Assembly: GCF_001296025.1 (NCBI RefSeq)
Contig: NZ_LJHV01000002.1
Span: forward strand, 124,001-188,000
DNA from: Porphyrobacter sp. AAP60
Lineage (GTDB): Bacteria; Pseudomonadota; Alphaproteobacteria; Sphingomonadales; Sphingomonadaceae
Length of the DNA: 64,000 nt
Direction of reading: 5' to 3'
Shown: piece after piece, positions 41,487-49,563 of the stretch
Layout: every line of letters begins with the position of its first letter
How positions within the stretch are numbered: the stretch's first letter is position 1
Translations under genes and position numbers: made by a program
The notes under the pieces: generated by a model
What the model saw: only the letters and a program-made list of their open reading frames with translations
What the model was told of the DNA's origin: nothing
Databases searched by the model: none

Positions 41487-42586
41487 GTGATCTCGCCTCG
41501 CTCGCCAAATTCCCGCGAAAGGATCGCCTTTGCCGCCTCATCACGCGCATAATCAGGCCCGGCCTGTCGCAAGTAGAGCGAGAGATCACGGGCAATCTTG
41601 TCCGCGCGCTCCCCATCGAAGGCACTGCGCGTGCCAAGAATGCGTGCAGCGGTTTCGATCGCCAACAGACCCGCATCCTCCACCGCGCCGCGGGCGATGC
41701 GCGCGGTCGTGATAGCGTCGGCGGTTTCGTCAGCCGCTTTGCTGGCTGCCTCCTCAACCCAGAAGCGTGCGTTGCGGGCAGCAACGTAGGCCTTGGCAAA
41801 GCGCTGGCGCAGGAGTGTATCCGCGCGCGCTTTGGGGCTCATGTGGTGCGCGGTTTCCGCTATCAGCGCTTCGATGCCGCCGAGCTGCACTGCGCAGAAC
41901 CGCCAAGCACCGGCCGTAAAACGCGGCTCACGGTCATAATCGCCCGGGCTTCCCAGCAAGTTCGCCTCGGTAATTTCGACGCCTGTCACATCGTAATGGC
42001 CGCTGACACTGGCCCTCATTCCCCGCACCCGCCAGCCCGACAGATCGGCCCGCTTCGGGTCATTCGCATGAATAGTGACCAACCGGCGTTCCGCGCCTTG
42101 CTGGCTTGCCGTCACAAGCGCCCAGTTGATGCCGCCAGCACCGCTGGCAAAAGACTTGGCACCGGTCAGGCAGATGCAACCGGCGTTCTGGATTTGCACA
42201 CCCGGCTGGGGTTCACTGGCCCATACGCCAAACCAGGCCCCTTTCTCCAGCTGGTCTCGAAGCCATCGCTTTTGGTCGTGCGATCCATACCATTCGAACA
42301 GGAGCAGGGCGTTGACATGCCCCTCGAACAGGCGCCCGGCGCTGAGGTCTCCCCTTCCTACATCGCAAAGAGCAGTCAGCATCGCGGCATAGCGAGTTTG
42401 TTCGCTGGCGAATTGCTCTCCGCCTGCTTCCGGCGCGGCAAACCGGCGGTGCAGACCGGCAGCGGCAATCAAAGCCAGGCTGTCGACGGGAAAAAGTGAC
42501 GCCGCGTCATAGCGCTCACCAAGCTGCGCCAGCCCTTCAGCCAATCCTGTCTCTGCCTTGTCGCAGACTTTGGCCCCGGCGCTCAC
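41483..42586 (-). CDS. Acyl-CoA dehydrogenase-like flavoprotein
   Basis: 367 residues, acyl-CoA dehydrogenase fold. ALCDVGRGDLSAGRLFEGHVNAL, FGVWASEPQP near 115, and LTGAKSFASGAGGINWALV (FAD-binding middle domain) are clear, followed by a helical C-terminal domain with RILGTRSAFDGERADKIARDLSLYLRQAGPD. It is shorter than catabolic enzymes, and the catalytic Glu position is not obvious. Its place between glycosyltransferase and deacetylase genes suggests a biosynthetic oxidation rather than beta-oxidation. Starts with GTG, 4-nt overlap on both sides. Confidence 0.85.
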   Translation of the reverse strand: MSAGAKVCDKAETGLAEGLAQLGERYDAASLFPVDSLALIAAAGLHRRFAAPEAGGEQFASEQTRYAAMLTALCDVGRGDLSAGRLFEGHVNALLLFEWYGSHDQKRWLRDQLEKGAWFGVWASEPQPGVQIQNAGCICLTGAKSFASGAGGINWALVTASQQGAERRLVTIHANDPKRADLSGWRVRGMRASVSGHYDVTGVEITEANLLGSPGDYDREPRFTAGAWRFCAVQLGGIEALIAETAHHMSPKARADTLLRQRFAKAYVAARNARFWVEEAASKAADETADAITTARIARGAVEDAGLLAIETAARILGTRSAFDGERADKIARDLSLYLRQAGPDYARDEAAKAILSREFGERGEIT

Positions 42587-43635
42587 GATCCGGCCTCCAT
42601 CACAGGCTGCGGCCAGGCAACCATTCGCTCGAGCCAGCGTGCGGCTTGGGCCGCGCCATCACATGCGTGAAGGGCGGGCAGGCGCCTTTTTGCCTGAGGC
42701 TCGGCTGCCTCAAGCAGTGATCGCCAGTGCGCGGGCTGCGGCCACTGGCTGACTACGATCGCGGCATCAAGCGCTGCAAGCCTTTCGGCCTTGCACACTT
42801 GCTCGTCGAATGCGCGCGGCTCGGGGCGACAGATGAAGGGCCGCCCATTGGCAAGGACGGCGCTGACCAATCCATCCCCTGCCGCCCCGATCACGACCCC
42901 GGCGCTGGCGATTTCGCCTTCCGCGTTGTCGACCCAGCCGCAAATCTCGAGATTGTCCGGTGTTCGCGTGGGCTGGGTCGCCGGTCCGATCACCCGCCAA
43001 TTACGCTCGGGAACCGCAGCCGCAGCCGCAGCCCACATGTCCCCATCGGCCGCCGCGCCGCCTTTACCCACTACAACCAGTACCCGGCCCGGATCGACGG
43101 TGGCCGAAGCCTTGGCGGTGACAATACCGGGCGCGTAACAGGTCTTGGCCTTCACCCAGTCAGGCGTTGAAGGGTCATCAAACAGCTCGGGAAAGGGAGC
43201 AAGCAAGGCTGCAGCAGAAGCGTAAGCATCGCGGTGCGGTCGATCATCGCGGCGTCCGTTCAGCCGGACATAAATGATCGGGACTGACGCAAGTCTGGAG
43301 AGCATCGCGACTTCAACCGAAACATCGATAATCATAAAATGCGGCCGTGATGCCGCGATCCAATCAGCGATCATGGCGACCCGCTGGCGCAGACCGGAAT
43401 GGTGCAGGGGCGCGTAATGGAGCGACGGTGGCCGCATTGCCCCGTCTGCTCCATCGAATGCTCCGTGAGGCAGGCGGTCGTCAGGAAGGTCGAGGCTGGG
43501 GATATTGCCGGGCATGCCTGCCAGTCCGGTTCCGATCAGAGTCATCGGCCCGCGATAGGCGGCAGCAATGGCCGCGGCGCGCTGCCGATGGCCTTCCCCC
43601 TGATGGTGGACGTAGTAGCCGATAAGACCATTCAT
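42583..43635 (-). CDS. MurG-like (GT28-type) glycosyltransferase
   Basis: 350 residues with a GT-B-like layout. YYVHHQGEGHRQRAAAIA at the N-terminus resembles the HGxGH loop of MurG-type enzymes, and GVVIGAAGDGLVSAVLANGRPFICRPEPRAFDEQ near 245-280 is the nucleotide-sugar-binding half. Donor and acceptor are unknown. The ATG overlaps the preceding GT2 stop by 4 nt. Confidence 0.82.
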   Translation of the reverse strand: MNGLIGYYVHHQGEGHRQRAAAIAAAYRGPMTLIGTGLAGMPGNIPSLDLPDDRLPHGAFDGADGAMRPPSLHYAPLHHSGLRQRVAMIADWIAASRPHFMIIDVSVEVAMLSRLASVPIIYVRLNGRRDDRPHRDAYASAAALLAPFPELFDDPSTPDWVKAKTCYAPGIVTAKASATVDPGRVLVVVGKGGAAADGDMWAAAAAAVPERNWRVIGPATQPTRTPDNLEICGWVDNAEGEIASAGVVIGAAGDGLVSAVLANGRPFICRPEPRAFDEQVCKAERLAALDAAIVVSQWPQPAHWRSLLEAAEPQAKRRLPALHACDGAAQAARWLERMVAWPQPVMEAGS

Positions 43636-44555
43636 ATTTGCGCCGCCTCTGGTAACGGCATTTCTGCAGGCATCGGCGGCAACTTTTCCTCTGCCTCCAT
43701 CAGTAGGCCCGGCCCAAGCACAGGGCGCATCTCACGGCGCCAGAGCGCGCGACGACGCCAGTGATGATAGGCCGGAACGCGAGGCGCAGCACGGCCTTGT
43801 CCGGCAGCGAGCCAGCGGCTCATCTCTTCGCTCATTCCCCCGGCGGCCCTGCCAGTGGGCCGGGCAGAGGTGCGCGTCCAGACGTTTTGCGGGTGCATCA
43901 ACTGGCCTCCAGCTGCCAAGGCGGCACCAACCAATGCGCGGTCTTCGCCCGAAGCGATCAGCGGAACGCCCCCGGCGGCGCGGTAGAGGCCAACAGTAAG
44001 CGCAAGGCTGGCCCCGGTATGGTCGCCGTGCCGCGGTGGCAAATCCCACCGCACTGGATCGACTTCATCTTCGATCGCCCGGACTTTTTGCCAGTAGTCA
44101 TCAAACCTGCGCCGCATCGCAAACAGCTGAGGCCATCGTTCCGCCTCGGAATCGTCCAGTTCGATACGTCCGCCGACGATCCGCATCGCGCCCATATTCG
44201 CCAGATTGGCCGAAAGCCAGTGCGCGGGCGGACGGCAATCCGCGTCCGTGCTGATAAGCAGCGCGTCCTCGGCATTTAGCCAATCAGCGCCGAGTTCCAT
44301 GGCAGCACGGCGCGCCGATCCGGCATGCGCGAGGTGCGGTGGAAATTCTCGGCAAGCCAGCTTCAATCGCAGCCGGCCATCGGACTTGGCCGCAGCCGCC
44401 TGCGCGGCCTGTGCGCTACCGTCGGTGCTGTTGTTGATGCACAATGCGACATTGACGGCGAAGGGCACATCTTGCGCCGCAAGGGCTTCAAGCAACACGG
44501 GCAGCCGCCGGGCTTCGTTGCGTGCCGGGACGCAGACAGCGAGCGTGCGCATCAC
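43632..44555 (-). CDS. Glycosyltransferase family 2
   Basis: 307 residues. GT-A motifs are LAVCVPARNEARRLPVLLEAL, ALCINNSTDGSAQAA and LLISTDADCRPPAHWL (DxD as DAD near 105). The middle segment GDHTGASLALTVGLYRAAGGVPLIASGEDRAL is typical of this GT2 branch. Soluble. Two consecutive ATG codons open the gene; the first overlaps the upstream GT4 stop by 4 nt. Confidence 0.88.
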   Translation of the reverse strand: MMRTLAVCVPARNEARRLPVLLEALAAQDVPFAVNVALCINNSTDGSAQAAQAAAAKSDGRLRLKLACREFPPHLAHAGSARRAAMELGADWLNAEDALLISTDADCRPPAHWLSANLANMGAMRIVGGRIELDDSEAERWPQLFAMRRRFDDYWQKVRAIEDEVDPVRWDLPPRHGDHTGASLALTVGLYRAAGGVPLIASGEDRALVGAALAAGGQLMHPQNVWTRTSARPTGRAAGGMSEEMSRWLAAGQGRAAPRVPAYHHWRRRALWRREMRPVLGPGLLMEAEEKLPPMPAEMPLPEAAQI

Positions 44556-45655
44556 GCACTGACCGCGTAGGCTACGCCGCCTGCCGGGCGCTCGGCGACG
44601 GCTGCGCGAACTTCGATCAGGTCGCGATAAAGGCGCTCGTAGGCATCGACCATCGTGCGCGCATCACAATATCGTTCTGCCCGCCGGCGGCACGCCGCAC
44701 GGTCGAGCGACAAAGCACGGCGGATCGCTTCGACTAGACTGGCAACATCGCCCGGTTCCGCCAGCGCTCCGCAAGTTTCATCGAGGATTTCGGGTATTCC
44801 GCCCCGGCGAAAGGCGGCGACCGGAGTGCCGGTTGCCACGGCCTCGGCGACAACAAGGCCGTAAGGTTCTTCCCAGCACGGCGTGCAGATCGCGGCCCGT
44901 GCACCGCCGATCAGCTGTGCCAATTCGCGGTGAGCGAGATGCCCGACGTAATCGACCCCGTCCTCCAGTCGCGGAGCGATTTCTGCATCGAAATAGCGCG
45001 GGTCGGAGCGCGGACCCGCAAATTTCAGTGGCAAGCCGCAGGCTCGCGCCGCGTCGATGGCAAGGTGCAGGCCCTTTTCAGGAACGATCCGGCCATACCA
45101 GACCAGATATGGGGTTGCTGCCGCGCGAGGCGAGAAGGGAAAGAGGTCAAGCTCGATGCCATTCGGGATAACGCCATCGACGTGTGCCACCCCCCGCCAC
45201 ATATCGGCAGTGGCTTGCGACACAGCCACAATAGTGTTCGCCTGGCGGCCAAGACGCACGCCGCTTTCAAGCCAGCAGAAGGGCGGAGTGTGCAGGGTTG
45301 TCACGGTGGGCGCGCGAAGGGTCGCAGCCATCGTCAACGGCAGGTAGTGCAGGGAATTGTTATGGACGACGTCGAATGATCGTTCCTGCAACATTGTCAT
45401 GAGGCGCAGATATGCGTGGTGTTCCCTGAAAAAGGTTACATCCCCGGCCTCGGCCAGCCCGGTTTGCAGCAGCGACGTTTCCTCACAGATTGCTTCGAGG
45501 CCCAAGTCCTGATCCGACTTGAGCGAAGCGAACAAGGTTACGTCATGACCACGGTTACGCAGCGATTTGGCCAATAAGTGCGTATGCATCTCGAGGCCAC
45601 CGGCGAACGGCTCAGCAATTGCATACCTGAAATGCGCAATGATCGCGATCTTCAA
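44552..45655 (-). CDS. GT4 glycosyltransferase, first large gene of the glycan operon
   Basis: 367-residue GT-B fold enzyme. N-terminal KIAIIAHFRYAIAEPFAGGLEMHTHLLAKSL, donor-site LVWYGRIVPEKGLHLAIDAA near 195, and the retaining E-x7-E region EEPYGLVVAEAVATGTPVAAF near 270. GT4 enzymes such as MshA and BshA start low-molecular-weight thiol glycosides, and others build polysaccharides; the acceptor here is unknown. The start is the TTG after TAAGG, which matches the family N-terminus. A possible small gene lies just upstream. Confidence 0.88.
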   Translation of the reverse strand: MKIAIIAHFRYAIAEPFAGGLEMHTHLLAKSLRNRGHDVTLFASLKSDQDLGLEAICEETSLLQTGLAEAGDVTFFREHHAYLRLMTMLQERSFDVVHNNSLHYLPLTMAATLRAPTVTTLHTPPFCWLESGVRLGRQANTIVAVSQATADMWRGVAHVDGVIPNGIELDLFPFSPRAAATPYLVWYGRIVPEKGLHLAIDAARACGLPLKFAGPRSDPRYFDAEIAPRLEDGVDYVGHLAHRELAQLIGGARAAICTPCWEEPYGLVVAEAVATGTPVAAFRRGGIPEILDETCGALAEPGDVASLVEAIRRALSLDRAACRRRAERYCDARTMVDAYERLYRDLIEVRAAVAERPAGGVAYAVSA

Positions 45656-45665
45656 TGCCAGTGCC

Positions 45666-45842
45666 TTAGAGAGTTGGTGCTGCGAGCGGCCAACACCCAT
45701 CCAACATCGCACCGGATTTTTCTCTAATCCCTGTGTGAATCTTAGGTTTTAATGTTGCGAGCTCGATTTGGGCGGCCCGGCTGGCCAATTGTGGCGGATC
45801 GCGGCTCCGACTGACCTTCGTAGCCATCTCCTGTCGCGCCAT
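45666..45842 (-). CDS. Possible small protein upstream of the glycan operon
   Basis: 58 codons beginning ATG with AAGGA 7 nt before it, ending 10 nt before the GT4 start. The sequence MARQEMATKVSRSRDPPQLASRAAQIE is basic and helical with no recognised family. It could be a real small gene or a leader of the operon. Confidence 0.3.
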   Translation of the reverse strand: MARQEMATKVSRSRDPPQLASRAAQIELATLKPKIHTGIREKSGAMLDGCWPLAAPTL

Positions 45843-45949
45843 GTTCGCGTCCTTACCACCTATGTTAAGGTGCCCCCTTGAAGATTGCGTCACTCTTCAT
45901 CGCAACATTAATTCCGATCATCGACATTGGGAATTTGGAGAGGCTCAAC

Positions 45950-46231
45950 ATGAAGAAGATTTGCGGGATTGTTGCAGTATCGTTGGTCAGCCTTGCAGTG
46001 GTGGGTTGCGGGTCGGGTCGCGACACGACCAATGAAGCGGCAACACAACAGACCGACGGGACGTCGGACATGATGGGCGGAGACAATGGTCAGCCCAATC
46101 CCAATCTGGGTACTGCAGAGGGTCAGGATATTGACGACGTTGACGTCAAGATGAACCCGAACATGCAGCATGAAGAAGAGGAGATGACCGGCGCTGAAGA
46201 GATCAAGGATCAAAGGCCCGAGCCGCAGTAA
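45950..46231 (+). CDS. Small acidic lipoprotein
   Basis: 93 residues. A lipoprotein signal ends LVSLAVVGC, so Cys20 should be lipidated. The mature part is hydrophilic, rich in Asp, Glu, Asn and Met (GTAEGQDIDDVDVKMNPNMQHEEEEM), and lacks a known domain. GGAGAGG lies about 8 nt before the ATG. It is divergent from the glycan operon and separated from the BCCT gene by a long non-coding stretch. Confidence 0.75.
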   Translation: MKKICGIVAVSLVSLAVVGCGSGRDTTNEAATQQTDGTSDMMGGDNGQPNPNLGTAEGQDIDDVDVKMNPNMQHEEEEMTGAEEIKDQRPEPQ

Positions 46232-46850
46232 AATACGGATCGGGATCCTTCAGTCGCAATCGGTGAGCATTGCAACTGAAAGTGTAAAAGGAAGGCGGAT
46301 TGAATCCCGTCCTACTGGTCTTCTGAAAGTCCGCCTTCGCCAACAATTCCGCGTCAGCTACCCGTTCGGGGTTGGGGGGCTCCGCTCTGCGCGGAATGAC
46401 CGAGGGAGCGGAATTCTGCCATTTAATACAGTCACCCCCGGCTTGATCCGCGATTTCCCTGGGCCGGCCATTTCTTATGCTCGCTGGTGACGAGCGGGAA
46501 CTGTTTTTACGGACTGTTCTCTACTCTTTTCAATCCTTCTATGTGCCGCTGCAGTGGGTCTGATAGACGACGCGTCTCTTGAAGGTGTGCAGCAGAGGAT
46601 GAACTGCCGTGGGCGAGATTGCCCCCCGCGGGGTTGCAAACAGCCTCAAACGGCTTAGCATGTTGTCACCATAAATTCCGCATTTGGGGCATCAGACACT
46701 GCGGCCAAGGCCATGTCCTTCGCGCTGCCGTAGAGCGCGGCGCGCATTTCCCTGAATTTTCAAGAAAACGGACAGAGCCTTGGCAGCAATGCCGGCAGCG
46801 TGATCCTGCGTCGCCTTTTTGCCACGGTTCGCATCCGGGACACGAACGCG
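46232..46850. other. Long non-coding stretch with inverted repeats
   Basis: 619 nt without a convincing gene. A perfect 9-bp inverted repeat, GAAGGCGGA at 46291-46299 and TCCGCCTTC at 46330-46338, encloses 30 nt and could be an RNA stem. Further right, GCTCTGCGCGGAATGACCG and TCACCCCCGGCTTGATCCG look like decayed copies of dispersed intergenic repeats. The BCCT promoter must lie near the right end. Confidence 0.4.
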
Positions 46851-48593
46851 ATGAGCAGTACGCCAGGCGAGATACCCTCGAAGACGCAGATCCTGACGCA
46901 GGAACAGGACGATTGGCCAATCGATCCGCCATTGGTCGAACTTGATATCAACACCCATGACCGCGGTTTCTACGACGGTTTCAGCCGGGCGGTGACTATT
47001 CCCGCGAAGGTAATCGTCTCGCTATTGATCATGTGGGCGATCTTCTTTCCGGTAAATGCCGGCAATACGCTGGGCGCCGCCAATTCAACTATTATCGCGA
47101 CCTTTGGAGGGTGGTATGTCTATCTGGTGGCCAGCCTGATCGTGACCTGCCTCGTGCTGGCACTGGTGCCGGCGACAGGCTCGCTCAGGATCGGCCCTCC
47201 CGGCGAAAAGCCCGAATTCAACCGCTTCTCGTGGTTTTCGATGCTGTTCGGCGCAGGCATCGGCATCGGGATGCTGACCTATTCAACCGGCGAACCACTG
47301 GCCCATTTCATCAACAATCCCGATATCATCCGCGGAATGGCCGAAAGCCAAAGCCGCGAGGCAGTGCGTCCGGCGTACATGTACACCTTCCTGCACTGGG
47401 GGCTGGGGGCGTGGTGCACCTATGCGCTGGTCGGGCTGGCGATCGCCTATGTCGCACATCGCCGCGATCTGCCGCTGACTATCCGCTCGGCGCTCGCCCC
47501 GCTATTTGGCAAGGTCATGGAAGGGCCGCTGGGCCATGTCGTCGATATTGTCGCGGTGGTCGCGACCATCCTTGGCGTGGCGGTGACGATGGGCCTCGGG
47601 GTCGAACAATTCGTCGCCGGTCTTGCGCGCATGGGGCTGGGCGATTGGCTGCTGGCCGACGACGGATCGGCATCGTCAGTGGCGATTATCGCTTCGCTGG
47701 TGATGCTGGTGGGCGCTTCCACGATCAGCGCGCTGTCGGGCGTGGGGCGCGGGATCAAGTGGCTGTCGAACCTCAACATGGGCCTGTCGGTCGCATTGCT
47801 GGCGCTGTTCGCGGTACTGGGTGCAGGGCTTTACGGATTGCAACTGCTGGGCATTGGCCTGTGGGACTACCTTGGCACCCTGCCGCAGCAATCGCTCAAG
47901 CTGTGGAGTCAGGACGGCACCGCACTGGGCGCGGCGCTCAACCGGTGGCAACTCGATTGGACCGTGTTCTACTGGGCCTGGTGGATCGCCTTCGCGCCGT
48001 TTGTCGGCATGTTCATCGCGCGTATCTCGCGCGGGCGCACGATCCGCGAATATATGTTCGGGGTAACAGTGGTGCCTTCGCTGATGTGTTTTGTGTGGAT
48101 GGCGCTGGTGGGGGGCACCGCAATCGAGCTGGAATTGTCAGGATTGGCGGGCGGGCAGATCGTCAGCGCGCCGATGTCGGACCAGTTGTTCGCGACGCTG
48201 GCGGTACTGCTCGATCCGGGGCTGGCATTACTGGTGTCCGGGCTCGTGGTGCTGCTGCTGATGACCTATCTGGTCACCTCGGCGGACAGCGCGATCCTGA
48301 TCGTCAACACCATCAATGGCGCGGGCGAGGATGAGGGCAGCCGCCGCTATCACATCCTGTTCTGGGGGGCGGCCATCGCTTTCGTGGTCGGTTCGATGCT
48401 GATCCTCGGCGGGATCGAGGCGATACGTATCACCATGATCATTGGCGCGCTGCCGTTTTCCTTTGTCGTCGCGCTGATGGGCGTGGCGATCATCAAGGCC
48501 GTGGTGTTCGATCTGATCCGCAAGCGGCATGGCATCCCGGCCACCGCGCAGGCGTGCGAAGAATGGGACGAGAAAGTATCCGCCGCCGGATAA
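46851..48593 (+). CDS. BCCT family betaine/choline transporter
   Basis: 580-residue membrane protein of the betaine/carnitine/choline family with about 12 helices. The family signatures GAGIGIGMLTYSTGEPLAHF near 140 and the Trp-rich FYWAWWIAFAPFVGMFIARISRGRTIREY near 375 are intact. Substrates are trimethylammonium compounds such as glycine betaine, taken up for osmoprotection or nutrition with Na+ or H+. The ATG of MSSTPGE is chosen by the hydrophilic N-terminal tail typical of the family; a longer in-frame start exists. No betaine catabolic genes are adjacent. Confidence 0.93.
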   Translation: MSSTPGEIPSKTQILTQEQDDWPIDPPLVELDINTHDRGFYDGFSRAVTIPAKVIVSLLIMWAIFFPVNAGNTLGAANSTIIATFGGWYVYLVASLIVTCLVLALVPATGSLRIGPPGEKPEFNRFSWFSMLFGAGIGIGMLTYSTGEPLAHFINNPDIIRGMAESQSREAVRPAYMYTFLHWGLGAWCTYALVGLAIAYVAHRRDLPLTIRSALAPLFGKVMEGPLGHVVDIVAVVATILGVAVTMGLGVEQFVAGLARMGLGDWLLADDGSASSVAIIASLVMLVGASTISALSGVGRGIKWLSNLNMGLSVALLALFAVLGAGLYGLQLLGIGLWDYLGTLPQQSLKLWSQDGTALGAALNRWQLDWTVFYWAWWIAFAPFVGMFIARISRGRTIREYMFGVTVVPSLMCFVWMALVGGTAIELELSGLAGGQIVSAPMSDQLFATLAVLLDPGLALLVSGLVVLLLMTYLVTSADSAILIVNTINGAGEDEGSRRYHILFWGAAIAFVVGSMLILGGIEAIRITMIIGALPFSFVVALMGVAIIKAVVFDLIRKRHGIPATAQACEEWDEKVSAAG

Positions 48594-48903
48594 CTCAACC
48601 ACATCCTCGCCAACCGCGAGGGCAAACGGGTAGCGGTGACCCAAGGGCGGCGCCACTGGATCACATCGCGCATCAAGGTTGTTCACGGTGAGCCGGCGTC
48701 GCCACCAGAACACGGCACCTCGCCGATAGATACTCATCGGCCGCTGCCACTTGATTGCGATCTCTCGGGCGGGTTTTGTGAGCGACCTTTGGGCTGGGCA
48801 CGATCATTGGTGCACACTTTGGGACTCAAGACTCCGAACTGCATCGCTTAATTCCTCAAAAGTCGAGGAATCCTGCGGCATTGTTCTGAGAAAGAGGGTC
48901 CAC
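48594..48903. other. Non-coding stretch before tRNA-Pro(GGG)
   Basis: About 310 nt between the BCCT stop and the 3' end of the tRNA gene. I see no credible gene, strong hairpin or repeat. Confidence 0.4.
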
Positions 48904-48980
48904 TGGTCGGGACGAGAGGATTCGAACCTCCGACCCCCACACCCCCAGTGTGATGCGCTACCAGGCTGCGCTACGTCCCG
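48904..48980 (-). tRNA. tRNA-Pro (anticodon GGG)
   Basis: 77-nt cloverleaf with encoded CCA. Acceptor CGGGACG pairs with CGTCCCG. The anticodon arm ACACTGGGGGTGT carries GGG, and the T arm has GGTTCGAATCC. The D arm is identical to that of tRNA-Pro(TGG) at 14.5 kb. Confidence 0.95.
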
Positions 48981-49177
48981 TTCCAGTGGAGCGGGGCCTA
49001 TAGGGCGCTGGTTTCAGGCTGGCAAGCGGGTTTGGCAAGGAAGTGGTGTGACTTGGTTGCATCGCATGCATCCCGGCGCGATTGCGGGGCGCTTGCATTG
49101 CTGCTAGGCGCGCCCACTTGAACGGCAGGGCTGATTGCTCTGCTTATTGTTTACGGATTTCTGACGGACTTTATCGC

Positions 49178-49507
49178 ATGACATTCGATCTTCTTGCCGC
49201 CGCCGGAGCGGGCGCCGTTGGCGCACCCCCTGCCTGGATCAGCTTCCTGCCGATCATCGGCATGATCGCGATTTTCTGGTTCCTGATCATCCGCCCGCAG
49301 ATGAAGCGGCAGAAGGAACATCAGCAGAAAGTTGCCCAGATGAAAAAGGGCGATCAGGTGGTCACCGCTGGCGGCCTCGTCGGCAAGGTGCTGAAGGTTG
49401 ATGATGTCTATGTCGAACTGGAGTTGGGCACCAATGTCCGGGTCAAGGCGATCAAGGCCACCATCGGTGATATCATCCCGCCCGGCGGCACCCCCGCCAA
49501 CGATTGA
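49178..49507 (+). CDS. yajC: Preprotein translocase subunit YajC
   Basis: 109 residues, one transmembrane helix (FLPIIGMIAIFWFLIIRPQMKRQKEH) and a small cytoplasmic domain (KKGDQVVTAGGLVGKVLKVDDVYVELEL). YajC associates with SecDF and the Sec translocon. It lies immediately before secD and secF in the conserved order. The ATG of MTFDLL is chosen by the usual short Ala-rich N-terminus. Confidence 0.95.
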   Translation: MTFDLLAAAGAGAVGAPPAWISFLPIIGMIAIFWFLIIRPQMKRQKEHQQKVAQMKKGDQVVTAGGLVGKVLKVDDVYVELELGTNVRVKAIKATIGDIIPPGGTPAND

Positions 49508-49563
49508 TCTGCCTGCCGAAATGCACGCTGCCACAACCCTTTTGCGCGTGAGAACCTGACGCA

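Noticed and set aside
46263..46490. 75-codon frame in the long intergenic region
   Set aside because: Translation is repeat-derived with no domain and no ribosome-binding site.
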